Counted from the first letter of the stretch, positions 1-11,530 are shown. The stretch: 64,000 nucleotides of DNA from Doryteuthis pealeii (GCA_023376005.1 CM042145.1:102243140-102307139); one strand, 5' to 3'. The notes: a model not told the origin generated them from the letters alone. Numbers and translations are program-made.

Positions 1-344
1 CTAACTAAATACATTTCAATAGTTTCTTAGAAATGAATTACACTGAATAGGTTACAAGTAAAGAATTAGACGGCTTTTGTTGTTTCCCCAGATCATAAAT
101 AAAAACCCTTCAATTTATTAAGAAATTTAGTTGGGACCAATCAAATTTCCCAGGGACTCATTTAAAGCAAATATGTGCATCCCAGGATGCACTAAATCAA
201 AAAGCTATCAACTAAAGTTTCTTAATAGATTGTAGGGTTTTTATTTGTGATCTGGAGAAACAACAAAAGCCATCCAACTCCTACCTTGTAATCTATCCTG
301 TGTAATTCGTTTCTAAGAAACTATTGAAATGTATTTACAGTTAG
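1..344. mobile_element. Foldback (long inverted repeat) element
   Basis: Positions 1-131 and 212-344 are imperfect inverted repeats of each other, beginning CTAACTAAATACATTTCAAT and ending with its complement ATTGAAATGTATTTACAGTTAG split by one small indel. The 80-bp centre is unique. It may extend left of the window. A second copy lies at 11531-11750; both are followed by the same about 60 bp (343-404 and 11750-11808), so the repeat unit is larger than the palindrome. Confidence 0.7.
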
Positions 345-404
345 TTTGAAATGCTGGGGGAAGAAAAAAGAAAAACACTGGGACGCATGGACACGATTTT
401 ACTG

Positions 405-1470
405 TGTCCTTTAGATTTTTGTGCATCAGGGACTCAGGACGTGTACCTTTCAGCATCTCTGCAATAGTCTGAAACATTTTTCCAAAAATAACTTATGGCA
501 TGTAGATATTTACAGGAGTCATATAGCATTATATTTAATTCTTTTTTATTGTATACAAGAAGTGACTAGCCAGCATCGCCTGAGTAAAGGAGGTGCAGAA
601 AAATTGATTTGTTTATTTTGAAATTTACAATTGCTAGACATTTTTAAGTAGGATTTTAATGCTATTTCTATGTATATTTTAATTTTCAAAAATCTTCGAA
701 TATAAATCAAATATTCATAATTTTTGTACAAAAAACAAGAACTGGTGATATTTAATATGCACATATGTTTACTTTGTTATTGTTTTATTTTCATAGTTTC
801 ATCCATACATACATAAATACATCACACCAACTGCCTTTTATATATGTATAGATTGATAGATAGATAATGACAAAATAATATCCTCATCACCTGATCCCAC
901 ATGGCTTTGCAATAAGCAATAATGAAGTTGGTTAATAAGCAAATCATATTTAGCAAACAAGTTGCTCCTTTTATAGGCTCAACAAAACTAACAGGCACAA
1001 AAGAGAGAAAAGTAGAAATAAATATAATAAACGGTGTAAATAATTGATGGGTTCAGAAATGTAAGAAAATAAAAAGAAGTGAGAATTAATATTTGACCTC
1101 TAATTTAAAGCCACTGGCATTAGCCATTATGTTTTACACATAAAAATATCAAAATTGTGGATTGGGAGTTATTTCCCTTGAACCGTTTCTGACTACTTAA
1201 ACGCTGGTCTTTGGAAGAAGAGTATTGTTTTATTTTTAATAACTCTCTTGAAATGAAATTGGGTAAGATCTTTCATGAAATAAACTTTATGCCAATTAAA
1301 GCAGTGTTTACATAATCACAGATTTATGATGCTAACATTTAAAAAAAATCTCCAATGCAAAAATATAAAATTACTGAAAATTTCTTAATCTTCTTTAGTG
1401 ATAAGTAAAATATATGTCAGAAAAGTCCCAGGACTGGTGTCTCGCAGGATGCATACCTATCAGAATCTGT
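405..1470. other. AT-rich intergenic stretch without a gene
   Basis: No ORF with coding character. Positions 695-870 carry a repeat end also present at 3215-3359 and 3610-3775, running from ATATAAATCAAAT to TATATATGTATAGAT. The rest (871-1470) shows nothing I recognise. Confidence 0.5.
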
Positions 1471-1472
1471 GA

Positions 1473-1479
<7 letters not shown>

Positions 1480-1518
<39 letters not shown>

Positions 1519-1710
1519 TAGGGTAGTGTGGACATGAAGTCAATGGCGCTTGGATTTTGATAGTTTCTTGCCTATGTGATTCTCAAACTAAGTGCTTGGT
1601 TTGAGAATCACATCACATTGAATTCATGTCCATGCTATCCTAATCTAAATATACATGCTCTATCCCTGATATTGAGCACTATTTACTTGTAGATATAGCA
1701 CACTATAGTA

Positions 1711-1765
<55 letters not shown>

Positions 1766-1768
1766 TAT
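1480..1768. repeat. Paired (TA)n tracts around a hairpin MITE-like repeat
   Basis: (TA)n occupies 1480-1515 and 1727-1768. Between them, 1574-1613 is a perfect-looking hairpin built on GATTCTCAAACTAAG and its complement, flanked by text (GCGCTTGG, ATTGAGCAC) that recurs at 49550-49740 and 62990-63110. It is a small dispersed foldback family that sits beside TA microsatellites. Confidence 0.55.
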
Positions 1769-1913
1769 ACATATAACACACACACAATCTTTTTCTCTAC
1801 TACTGTTACTAATATTATTATTATTGATCTGTTTTTGATATATTGAGCACTTTTGGATAATTTACTAACGCCACTGCAACAGAATGGTTAAAGCGGCAAC
1901 TGGATACTATATA

Positions 1914-2522
1914 TCTTATTATAATGGAGATTGTGTGTTTTTCTGTCTGTAACCGAAACTATATCACTACTCAAGTCATAATTCCCTTAGTTATTGACAT
2001 CACATTCTCAATGATTTTATTTTTTATTTAAACCTCAATTATTAATAAAATTGTTAACCATATCAACATACTAAAAACACGCAATTATATTTATATATAC
2101 AACAAAATAGCGGTTTACAGTGTGAACGGGAAGGCTAATTTGCATATTGATATTAAAAATGTGATTTTAATAAATATGTGCTTAGTATTATTGATTTCTA
2201 ATTGTTTGGTTTTATTTTAATGAATATAAGCAAAAATCTCTTCAATAGATCTTAAATGAAATCTATTAATAATAAAAAATAACTGTCATTTTATTCTTTA
2301 CTTCCTCTTTTAACTAAATACTTAAATTAGAAAAAATAACAATGAAAGATGAGAGTGATTGAAGAGTAAGTTTCAGTTGTTCTATTTTCGATTATACCCA
2401 CTCTGTTTCAAATCTTTTTATCTGCATTCTTATTTAGCTTTATTAGCCTTTCTAATTTAATATATTATTTATTACATTAAAACTTAAATACTTGCACCCG
2501 GAGGGTGCATCTATTTGCTAGT
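1914..2522 (-). mobile_element. ACTAGC-type hairpin element, full length
   Basis: A 609-bp unit reading, on the minus strand, from ACTAGCAAATAGATGCACCC to CTCCATTATAATAAGA. The ACTAGC end carries a GC-rich hairpin (GCACCC-tcc-GGGTGC) and the far end a conserved block resembling CGGTTACAGACAGAAAAACA. Related copies: 17165-17571, 22436-22836, 33819-34146, 44668-45606, 46299-46772, 47272-47902, 47902-48557. No coding capacity; class unknown. Confidence 0.65.
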
Positions 2523-2774
2523 ATAAATAATATAATATAATGGAGAATGAACATGAAAAGTATCAGCATATGAAGGTGCTCAATGCTAAAATAGATTTAA
2601 AATCAGAGAAAAAATATTATGGTGTTAATTTTCCATAACTGCAGTTTCATGCATATTATGTAATCTTAGGACGTTCAAAATTTCAAAATATTAAAATGGT
2701 GGCTTGTTCAGCATTTATATAATGTGAAACATGCTCACATAATGGAATGTTATAATGTGAGACTTATATATATT

Positions 2775-3775
2775 ACTAGCAGTGGCTACCCGGTGAAGCC
2801 TGGGTAGAGGAAAAAAAAGAACATCGTTTAATAATCATTTGCAGATCTATTACTACTGAATAGCAAGTTCGATCCTCGCAGGATGACCCATAAAATTTTA
2901 GCAAGAAATGCTGAAAATGGCCAAGTAGAATATTAACGTTATTTTATAATGCTATTCAATCTTTAACTCTTAACATCCTATTGAGAATTTTCCAAGTCCA
3001 GAGCCCTGTTCCTATAAGGATTTAACAAAAAATGGCTAAAAATGGTCTTTTCATTTAAAGTTACCTGTTATTTTCCTCAAATCAAAGACTTCTAAATGTT
3101 TAGTATTACATTTAAACAAAGGCTATCATTTGGGGCAGATTAGGAAAATGAATGTGACTTCTGGCCGGGTGGAATGAGGCGGTATAGGATGTTAAGAGTT
3201 AAATGTATTCGATAATATAAATCAAATCTTCATTATTTTTGTTCAAAAACCAAGCACTGGTGATATTTAATGTGTATATATATTTACTTTGTTGTTAATT
3301 GTTTTATTACAAAGTTTCCTCTGGATATACACATACACACAACTGTCCTTTATATATGTACTAGCACCGGCTACCTGGCCTCGCCTGGGTAGTGGGGGAT
3401 TTTTTAAGTTAGTCCCGCAGATCCATTATTACTGAATTGGAGTTGAATCCTCGTGGGATGCCCCATTTAAATCCCTATGTAAAAAAAAATAGACCTTGCA
3501 TTGATCCAGCTACTCTGAAAAGAAATGTTAATGTCTACTATCTAAAATATTGAATGAAAAAAAAAATCATGCTGTTATCATTTAAATTTTATTTTCTTAA
3601 TTATCTTCATGAATATAAATCAAATCTATTATTTTTGCTCAAAAACCAAGCCCTGGTGATATTTGATGTGTATATATATTTAGTTTGTTGTTAATTGTTT
3701 TATTTTCGAAGTTTCCTCTGGACATACATATATACACACAACTGCCCTTTATATATGTCTAGATAGATAATAATA
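2775..3775 (+). mobile_element. Two head-to-tail ACTAGC-headed repeats
   Basis: ACTAGC starts at 2775 and 3360, each followed by a GC-rich hairpin (GGCTACC...CTGGGTAG). Each unit ends with the same about 150-bp segment that finishes TATATATGT (3215-3359, 3610-3775); a third copy of that segment lies at 695-870. Each also contains a short block (CGCAGATCCATTATTACTG type) shared with the tRNA-like repeat at 31322 and 59630. Confidence 0.55.
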
Positions 3776-3799
3776 AATAAATTTAAAAATAAAGGTTAC

Positions 3800-4084
3800 C
3801 TTTAATTCCTCCTGATTTTTCTCCAGTCATTTGATATAGATAATCAAGAATGACTTCACGTGGAACATCATTATGACTGAGAGGAAATTTTGGTAAGGAA
3901 CAAACTGGTTTACCAAAACTAGCATGGGAAGTGACCTTTGTCTGTACCAACATGACCTCATAATGGCAAGGATAAAACTCCCTGGTGGGAATGCCAACAT
4001 TTGGCTTCATCTTGATCACAGCCACTCCCACCTCTGTTGAAGATGGCATCTCCTCTCAGCAGTCAGAGTCACCACTAATAAAAC
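3800..4084 (-). CDS. First coding exon of an unrecognised gene
   Basis: A well-formed exon lies between an acceptor (TTCTTACAG, AG at 4085-4086) and a donor (AAAG-GTAACC, GT at 3798-3799). The first 35 nt are 5' UTR and include an in-frame TGA 9 nt before the ATG at 4047-4049. The coding part (3800-4049) gives 83 codons plus one base, starting MPSSTEVGVAVIKMKPNVG and including KPVCSLPKFPLSHNDVPREV and LDYLYQMTGEKSGG. There is no signal peptide or membrane segment, and codon use is balanced, unlike the surrounding AT-rich repeats. I do not recognise the family. The remaining exons should lie to the left on the minus strand, but I could not identify any in 1-3800, so they are probably outside the window. 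A retained fragment of a duplicated gene is the alternative. Confidence 0.6.
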
Positions 4085-4164
4085 CTGTAAGAATAAAAGA
4101 ATAAAAGAAAGAAAAAAAGAATATAAATAAAATTCCAAGTATTTATCTGAATTTTTAAGGTTTG

Positions 4165-4310
4165 ATAATTTGGATTTTTTTTACTGTTGTCCTCATCTTT
4201 ATTGCTATATACACAACATTTTGGCTGATAATTTGGATTTTTTGGACTGTTGTCCTCATCTTTATTTCTATATACACAACATTTTGGCTGATATGCCCTT
4301 CAGCCTTCTT
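4165..4310 (-). mobile_element. Fragment of SINE family C, with a 65-bp internal duplication
   Basis: This is the 3' part of the family-C SINE (see 36236-36600) in reverse, containing GTTGTCCTCATCTTTAT and ACACAACATTTTGGCTGA. The first about 65 bp occur twice in tandem (4168-4232, 4233-4298). Confidence 0.6.
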
Positions 4311-4712
4311 AATATTTAACATAGCTTAACACTTGTACCTGGTCATGGTTAACAGAATGAGAACAGTCTACCCCGGTGGATTGAATAATGGGTTTAGTTT
4401 GAAGTTCTGTGAAGGTTCCGGAGTTCGACGAGAGGGTTCCAGAGTTCGACGAGAGGGTTCCAGAGTTCGACGAGAGGGTTCCAGAGTTTGAAGAGAGGGT
4501 TCCAGAGTTGAAGAGAGGGTTCCCGAATTTGAAGAGAGGGTTCCCGAATTTGAAGAGAGGGTTCCCGAATTTGAAGAGAGGGTTCCCGAATTTGATGAGA
4601 GGGTTCCCAAATTTGACAAGAAACACCTGTAGAAGGCCAGAGGGCATATCAGCCAAAACGTTGTGTATATAACGATACAGTTGAGGACAACAGCCTGAAA
4701 AATCCAAATGTT
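4311..4712 (+). mobile_element. SINE family C copy containing a 21-bp minisatellite
   Basis: A plus-strand family-C copy that ends AAAACGTTGTGTATATAACG and GAGGACAACAGCCTG. In its body (about 4410-4625) a 21-bp unit of the type GAGAGGGTTCCCGAATTTGA is repeated about ten times, with a switch from GTTCGACGA to GTTTGAAGA variants partway along. Other copies of the family have only one to three units, so the array expanded here. Open frames on both strands through it are repeat artefacts. Confidence 0.7.
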
Positions 4713-4719
4713 TTTTTAA

Positions 4720-5340
4720 ATTGTCCCTTTTGCTCATCTTTTTTTTTTCTTCTTACAGAACTCAGCACATACATTCTACACCTTTCTTTAAGTGTGCAGC
4801 ATTTGTGAAATATTCAGTTCATAAAATACATAATTTCTAGGTAATATCTCCGCAGGCAAATTAAGGGAATAATGCAATGTCTGCACATGTTAGAATAATG
4901 TAAGTCGCTGAGTTAGTTGAAGAAGTCTCACAAATATACTTAACATTCCTGAATATTCTTCAGGGAAAGATTTTCTAACCACTGTTAAACTTGACCAATC
5001 ATGCATACATAAGAGATGTCCTAGTGCACGTCATTTTGAATTTGAAATTTAAAACAATTTAAAAATACTTAAATACATTCTTTCATGAATAAAACATAGA
5101 TTCAATCACTAAATAAAAGCTTAAAATTAATCACAATTATAAGAAATAATGCACATTTTTTCAATTAAACCAGTTTTAAAATGTTGCATTATTTTTTTTT
5201 CTTTTCATTAAAAAAGTGTTTTTTGAACATTTCCAGCATTATGAAATTATTAGTGTTTCGGGGTACATGTTTTCAATCATATCCACCTGAGGAAAGTTGA
5301 AAAACATATTGACTAAAATATGATAAATAGTAAAAAAAAA
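4720..5340. other. AT-rich stretch without a recognised feature
   Basis: Homopolymer-rich intergenic sequence; nothing with coding or repeat-family character that I can name. Confidence 0.5.
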
Positions 5341-5343
5341 AAA

Positions 5344-5586
5344 AGTCGACGGGGCGGCCTAAAGTCGGTATCAGCCAGTCAGCGAGGAGTCTATCCTCTT
5401 TTCAATAGCGCTAGACCAAGGAGAGTGTTTTAGCATCTATGGTGGAGCGCCACACCTACCATCAGCTCCTTACTTTACCGCACAGATCCCTGTGCTACTC
5501 ATACGCTGAGTTGGCGAGGACCGGTATCAAACTAGGAACCTTCTGGTTTCTAGCCGAACGCTCTATTGACTGAGCTAACCCGGCAC
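5344..5586 (-). mobile_element. tRNA-derived SINE, family B
   Basis: On the minus strand the head reads GGGTTAGCTCAGTCAATAGA and GTTTGATACCGGTCC, a recognisable tRNA A box and B box. The body has AGCACAGGGATCTGTGCGG, then TCCTTGGTCTAGCGCTATTG and the end GGCCGCCCCGTCGAC. Polymerase III promoters of this type drive SINE transcription. This is one of the best-preserved copies. Confidence 0.8.
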
Positions 5587-5755
5587 ATTTAAATATGATA
5601 AATAACTAAAGAAAAAAATGAAGAAAAAGAAAAAGGTCACGAGTTGGAATAATTTTCCCAATAACTTACAATACACTTATGATATATCTACAAGAGTCAT
5701 TTCATTTTTCAAGTCACAAACAAAAGTAAAATGATGTGTGTGTGTGTGTGTGTGC

Positions 5756-6018
5756 ATATATTTACCGCATGAGCAGGATGTGACACAGAGTCAATTTCTT
5801 AAGCAGAGTTTAACAAGTTTCAATTCTGAGTTTTCCTTCTCCTTCCTAGACTAGCTACCAAAGAGCCCAATCCGCCCAACTATTTACCCATAGCTGGAGG
5901 GAGAGTAGTTGGATGCATACCTTTCCGAAGGGTATTAGTGCTATGTGAAATGCAAACAGCTTTGTCCAGGATTTGAGCTTGCATTGACGAGTCCATTTCC
6001 CACGACTAACACCACGCA
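5756..6018 (-). mobile_element. tRNA-derived SINE, family A
   Basis: On the minus strand: tRNA-like head with GTGGTGT-type A box and a B box near GCTCAAATCCTGGAC, then CATTTCACATAGC, CTACTCTCCCTCCAGCTATG, GGGCTCTTT, and the tail GTGTCACATCCTGCTC. This is the commonest SINE in the window, with about 15 complete or partial copies. This copy lacks the GGTTAGGCAACCGG segment. Confidence 0.8.
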
Positions 6019-6019
6019 C

Positions 6020-6895
6020 CTCCATGTGTATATTATTATAAGTGGGTGTGGGTGTGCGTAGTGCATATTGTACACATGTAGGGATATACATGTGGGCATA
6101 TTTGTATGTATTTGTGTGTGAATACATGTGAACCTGCTTTTACAGCTTTTATGTTCAGGGTATGTGAAGACACGTAAGTGAGTAAGGTGAAGGTGGCTCA
6201 TCTCTCGGAATATAAACATCCTAAATCATTTGCTGTTCTTAATCAATGTTTCGTCTTGAGGATATGTGAATAGACACACTGCTTTGAAACCAATGGTAAC
6301 GAATTTGAGAGTTCATGGAGCATTAGGATGATTGTCTTTAATTATAATCTTTCACTGAAATCCTGCATGTACATAGGAAAAAAACTCTGAACTTGGCAGG
6401 TTCATATCTTCTAAAGTAGACTTTACTCACCACAAAATTCTTTGGTGAACTTAGGCAGACATAGTAGATGTTAGGAAAAAATATTATGAAAATTGAAGAG
6501 GACGTATTTTCTATAAACTGACCATAAGCTACATAGGTGAAAAGTTGTTGCATTTGGAGTCATGCATTTGCATGAGCAAAATAAAATTTTCTATCAGGTA
6601 TAGGGTTAGAATAGTTAGATATTTGGATTCTACAGTCCTTATTATCCCTACATACCAAGTTTCAGAAATATTGAATGCATGGAAGTATTTTTTTTTTTTA
6701 ATTAAAAAAAAAAAAACACTGAGATTCTACAACACCATACAGCCTTAATTTAGAGGCAAAATAGGAAAATTATACCCCCCCCCTCTAAAATCGGAACGGT
6801 AAAGTTTAACACAAAATAATTTGGCACAGTGTCCTAACTCATGAAGGGGAACATTTGTGCCAAATTTCAAGTAATTCGGTATCGTTGGGTGTAAC
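6020..6895. other. AT-rich intergenic stretch
   Basis: Contains a short (GT)-rich area near 6040-6120. No gene and no repeat family I recognise. Confidence 0.4.
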
Positions 6896-6897
6896 AC

Positions 6898-7400
6898 CCT
6901 GGTGAATTGGTAATCCTTAACTTTTTCTTCATAAATTCCTTCCATAAAATAAACTGAACCCTCATTTTATGTCCATGTTTTTGCAATAAATGTTTTATTT
7001 TTCTTGCACCTGTTATTTTACAATACTAAATATATTTTCTTTATTTGTTGTTATTTCTTTTTTTTGTGGCTTTGGTACTCTAAAATAAAAACGTCAGATT
7101 TTAATCATCGTCGACAAAAAACAAAATTCCGGTCATAAAAGGAGGATCCAATTTATGCCTAAATTGTAAAACGAGCCCCCACTTTAAAACTAACCATTCT
7201 CACAAAATAAAAACTTTTAGAATATACACATTGAAGTGAATATTAAAATAAATAAATAAAATATATCTAGTATTGTAAAATAACGGGTGCAAGGAAAATA
7301 AAACATTTATTGCAAAAACATGGACATAATATGAGGGTTCAGTTTATTTTATGGTAGGAATTTACGAGGAAAAAGTTAAGGATTACCGGTGAATTGACAT
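6898..7400. mobile_element. Foldback element (about 500 bp)
   Basis: Left arm 6898-7047 and right arm 7262-7400 are inverted copies sharing AAAACATGGACATAA, TATTTTACAATACTA and GGTAATCCTTAACTTTTTC (and complements). The 215-bp centre is AT-rich and noncoding. Confidence 0.7.
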
Positions 7401-7404
7401 GGAA

Positions 7405-7540
7405 TGACTCCACTCTGGGCCAGAGTGGTCATGGGAGTAATGGCAATGAAAGAATAAACTCACACTCCACAAAGCACCAGAATTAGAACTTCACCATCAG
7501 ATAGAGAATTTAACATTCATACCCAGGACACTGGCTAAAA
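7405..7540 (-). repeat. Dispersed repeat, family I
   Basis: Reverse copy of the segment at 18690-18835, 23950-24095 and 54825-54975, which share CATTGCCATTACTCCCA and CCACTCTGACCCAGAGTGG. Class unknown; probably the 3' part of a SINE or LINE. Confidence 0.5.
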
Positions 7541-7689
7541 AGTTTGTTGTTGTTTAGTTGTTAGATGACATTAGGAACATTTAGTTTTAATTATCTTGAT
7601 TGTATTGTAAGAACTGTTATAACAAGAGTGTACCTTGGGAAAACAAAAAGACTTTTGTCATAATTGGAATACGGTTGTCTATTGATTCT

Positions 7690-8330
7690 AACATCATCAG
7701 GTTGCACTGTCAGCATGGATTCCCATGACACTTTCTCAACAACTGTCCCTATTGTTCATCACTCTTGGCAGGTCTTCCACACAACACCCAGAATCTGCAC
7801 AGAGCTTACAGTTATTCATGATATAAGTTTGCAAAGTGGTCTATTGCCAGTATCAGCAGGATAGCGAAGGAGTCTATCCCCTTTTCGCCAGTGCTAGACC
7901 AGGGAGATTGTTTTCTACTGAGATGGAGTGCTACATCTACCATCAGCTTCCTACTTTACTGCACAGATCAGATTATCCAATCTGGGCTACTCATGCATTG
8001 AGTTGGTGAGGATCAGTATCGAACTTGGAACCTTGCGATTCCTAGTCAGGTGCTCTACCGATTGAACTAGCCCAGCCCCATTCTGCAGAGCTGATTGGTC
8101 TACACTAGTGTGTCCGTGTATAGGGGTCCATAGCAGAATGTCCCTTATGAGTTTGTCCTTGCTTCTCCAACAGTATCCAGCATGTCTTGTTTGTCTCACC
8201 TGGATGGTTTGTGTAATAGGAGGCAGGTGACCATACAACTGTTTTCTTGTGGGATGTTGCTTTCAGGATTTGTTCAGGAGAGCATGCAGCATTTTGTGTA
8301 GCACCCATCTAACTTTTTCTCTAAGTGCTT
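7690..8330 (-). pseudogene. LINE 3' end fragment interrupted by a SINE
   Basis: On the minus strand 8086-8330 translates in pieces to TRHAGYCWRSKDKLIRDI and LLWTPIHGH, matching the C-terminal text of a non-LTR retrotransposon polyprotein; a better copy is at 31600-31885. The homologous text resumes at 7690-7838 after a family-B SINE (7838-8082) has landed in it. Frames are broken, so this is a dead remnant. Confidence 0.7.
7838..8082 (-). mobile_element. tRNA-derived SINE, family B, nested in a LINE
   Basis: Minus-strand copy: head TAGTTCAATCGGTAGAGCAC with a B box GTTCGATACTG, then body and tail like 5344-5586. It splits the LINE fragment, so it is the younger insertion. Confidence 0.78.
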
Positions 8331-8339
8331 CATGGGGGG

Positions 8340-9790
8340 TGGTGCAGCCATATAGTAGCACTGATATTAGCATTACAAGCATTTAGCTGATAAATACGGA
8401 CATTTTCAAATTTGCAACCTTAATCAGTAAAATTTGCAATTTCTCGAGTATTTCTGAACCAATCTTAAAAATATTTATATGGTTGGGAAGAAAATAAAAT
8501 AATTTTTCTAAATATATATAATTTTTACGTGTTTTTATCAATTGAATAATTTTTTACAGCAAGTTAAAATGATATTTTGCTTCAAAAAAAGGAAAACATA
8601 AAATATGACATTTATTTAAGACTAATTTTTACACGTTACTTTGTTTTTCAAAATCATAGTGGCTAATCTTCATCAATATTCTTGAAATTTTACACTCAAT
8701 TAGAAGACACCTGTAAGTACAAACAGACCCTTTTTTGTTTCTAGGCTCCGTGAAAGCAAAAATAAAATAGAGCAAATTTGAAGGCGAAATTCCTTAAAAA
8801 ATACAATAGAAGCAAAAAAAAAAAAAAAAGCACTATACCAGTAATAGAAGACAGACTCAGGATTATTTCTGTATATAATGTGTGAAATAAAAAACGATTG
8901 TATACCGTCAAAGTTTTGATTTTGCAAAGAAAATCATTAAATTGACTATTTTCAAATGTAAATAATAGGTACCACCAATTTTACCCTGTAAAATTTAACC
9001 CCCTATATTTAACACAATGAAACTTGCAGAAAAATTAATATTTTCTTGAAATTTTTTTTTCCATTCAAAAGAAAAAACATTAAACAAACTCCTGATGATT
9101 TTTTAAAAGATTTTTCAGCTTATGGAAATAATGAAAATTATGATTGAAAATCAATGTTTTCATTTTTGCACTGTTAAATCAACTGAAATTTAACGTAGCT
9201 AAAAACAAATTACAATAAGAGGTTTTTTTTTTTTAAATTCTATGAAAAATCAATTAATAGTCTGATTTTCATGAAAATCTCCATAAATGTTTTACCTTTG
9301 GATATAAACATAGCTGAAATAGTTTTTTCCTAAAATATATTAGGGGGAATATTTTGTTTTTATGAGGTCTATCCACGCCCTATTTTATTTTATGAGATAA
9401 AAAAAAATGACCCGTCAGAAAACTTTTTTTCATTGGGTGATAGAGACAAGTAACAAGAAAGAATCATGGAGATCCGTGCTGTCGGCACAACTTGATCAGA
9501 TGATAATGATTTTGAGAAAAGTAACAATACATGTCTGTGTGTGTGTGTGTCAAGGTTATAAAAAATAAATGTACTGGGTTTTTTTTAAGCATGTGAGAAT
9601 GGTACAATTAATAATTCAAATGAAAAGAAATACAGTTGACTTACTGATTTCATCTGGACCTATTATATATCAATTTAAGATTTATATAGTATCTAGTCAG
9701 TCGTTGGCTTCCGGTTCAGAAAGTATGGTAGCTAATATTGAATAAATCTTTTTGAAGTTAATTATATTGATTAGAATGTAATTTGGAAAA
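8340..9790. other. AT-rich stretch with no recognised gene
   Basis: Strongly A/T-rich with many homopolymers; short (GT)n at 9535-9551. All ORFs are short and low-complexity. It may be an old noncoding transposon but no terminal repeats are evident. Confidence 0.4.
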
Positions 9791-9792
9791 TC

Positions 9793-10283
9793 ATTTGGTA
9801 ATTTATGAGGAAGTGTGTCCCGGTCCCCTGCCTCCGAAATTGCTGCCCGGTGAATTTTAAAATAACGACCCCAACCTTCGGCACCACAGCGATGTTACTG
9901 GAAAGAAAACAACCAGCTTAGGGCGTTAAATGTATTGGGGAGGGGGGGCTCTTTTTTGTCTTAATTCTTGTTTATTTATTTTTTCCATTCGAAAGAAAAA
10001 AACATTAAACCTTTTTTGTCGTAATTCTTATTTTTCTTTTTTTGTCGTAATTCTTATTATCGTAATTTGTCGTAATTCTTGTTTATTTATAGAAATTTGT
10101 CCTCTTCCTCATAAATTAAACAAGAATTAAGACAAAAATGAGGCCTCCCCCCCAAATTGGTTGTTTTCTTTCAAGTAACATCGCTGTGGCGCCAAAGGTT
10201 GGGGTTGTTATTTTAAAATTCACCAGACAGCAATTTCGGAGGCAGGGGACCGGGACACACTTCCTCATAAATTACCAATCATT
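9793..10283. mobile_element. Foldback element (about 490 bp) with GC-richer arms
   Basis: Left arm 9793-9985 and right arm 10100-10283 are inverted copies carrying GAGGAAGTGTGTCCCGGTCC, TGCCTCCGAAATTGCTG and TTTTAAAATAACGACCCCAA. The centre has repeated TTGTCGTAATTCTT units. The RNA or single-stranded DNA would form a long hairpin. Confidence 0.75.
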
Positions 10284-10289
10284 TACTTA

Positions 10290-10850
10290 AGCAAAACTAA
10301 TAAGTGGTCTTATGATTTAAATCATTGAAGTTTAGTGTTATCTAAAGAAATTGTTATAATGGATTGGATAATTCTTAAATTGTAGAGTCATCGGTAATAC
10401 TACCAAAAACTCTACAATTTAACTTTAGTATTAATCCATTCAATTTATTAATTGCACAGTTTTCTCATGCTTCAAAAAACAATATATCTATTTTTTATAA
10501 CTTTGACATCAAATACATGAAGCATATGTGAAACCCTTACAATTTATACATACATACATACGTATGTTTTTCCTGGTAATTAGGATCACTCCATGTGTAG
10601 GTAAACTGTAGTGAGAGCTCGATGTGCCTAGTGCTAGTGAGTGGACGGACAGAGCAATATATTCAATAAATATACTAACCCCGCCTTTCCTACCCTTCTA
10701 AACTCAAAAAAAAAAAAATTGAGAAATTTAAACCACTGTTTCTTGGGATTTTTTTCAGTAATATTCATGATTTAGCTCATACCTGAATATGCTAATGCAG
10801 TTGAAATAAATTATTGCAATGCACCAAATTTAAAGTTTTTTCCTTCCTTT

Positions 10851-10890
<40 letters not shown>

Positions 10891-10920
10891 TTGTATATTT
10901 TATGCAGAATGTATATTTTT
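10290..10920. other. AT-rich stretch with a small hairpin and (TA)n
   Basis: A 90-bp inverted repeat lies at about 10355-10445 (ATTGTAGAGT versus ACTCTACAAT), ATACATACATACGTATG at about 10550 and (TA)n at 10855-10883. No gene. Confidence 0.5.
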
Positions 10921-11179
10921 CCGACATTCCACCAAGCTGGAATAGACATGAGTCATTTTATTGTGGGCAGTCACGCATGAATTGAAACTCATGTGTGACC
11001 ATTACAACAGATGGTCCCATCAGTATTCCACTTCAGGGGAGCCTCAGGTACTGGGCAATAAATCTAGCCTTCACTGCCTGGGGGGGGGGACCACATGGAC
11101 TAAGAGTAATATCTACCCTCACTGACTCGACTGAAGCCAAGTAAGTCAAAAGTGGTTTGTCAAGTTTTATGCTGAACAA

Positions 11180-11350
11180 GGTTTGACGATTAGGTTGGTT
11201 GATTGGCATATCAATCAACATTCGGGTCATTTAATGCTGAATCAAGTCATTTTTGATAAACAAAGGACTCTAGTTGTTTACAGTACCTGCTATTGCTTAA
11301 GTGGTCACCCAATTAATTATTGAACAGTCTCATCACTGCTTAACTTCAGT
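11180..11350 (-). mobile_element. 5S-rRNA-headed SINE, copy 1
   Basis: On the minus strand the head reads GAAGTTAAGCAGTGATGAG, then ATTGGGTGACCACTTAAGC and GGTACTGTA. This follows the order of the 5S rRNA internal promoter (AAGTTAAGCA, GATGGGTGACC, GGTACTGTAG). After a short body it ends in CATTAAATGACCCGAATG and a GATATGCC-like tail. The first third of the 5S-like head is missing. Confidence 0.65.
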
Positions 11351-11530
11351 TGGTTGGTTGGTTGTTTTACAGCATATCAACCCTTCTCGGGTCATTTAAT
11401 GCTGAATCAAGACATTTTTGATAACCAAAGAACTTGGGTTGCTTACTTACAGTACCCATTTTGTTTTTAAGTGATCACCCAATTAAGTACTGAATACGCT
11501 CATCACTGCTTAACTTCGGTGATCTTAAAA
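11351..11530 (-). mobile_element. 5S-rRNA-headed SINE, copy 2
   Basis: Immediately adjacent to copy 1 and in the same orientation. Head GATCACCGAAGTTAAGCAGT, then TTAATTGGGTGATCAC and GGGTACTGTAAG; 3' tail GGGTTGATATGCTGTAAAAC followed by (CAAC)n. The (CAAC)n tail touches the head of copy 1, so the two form a head-to-tail pair. Confidence 0.7.
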
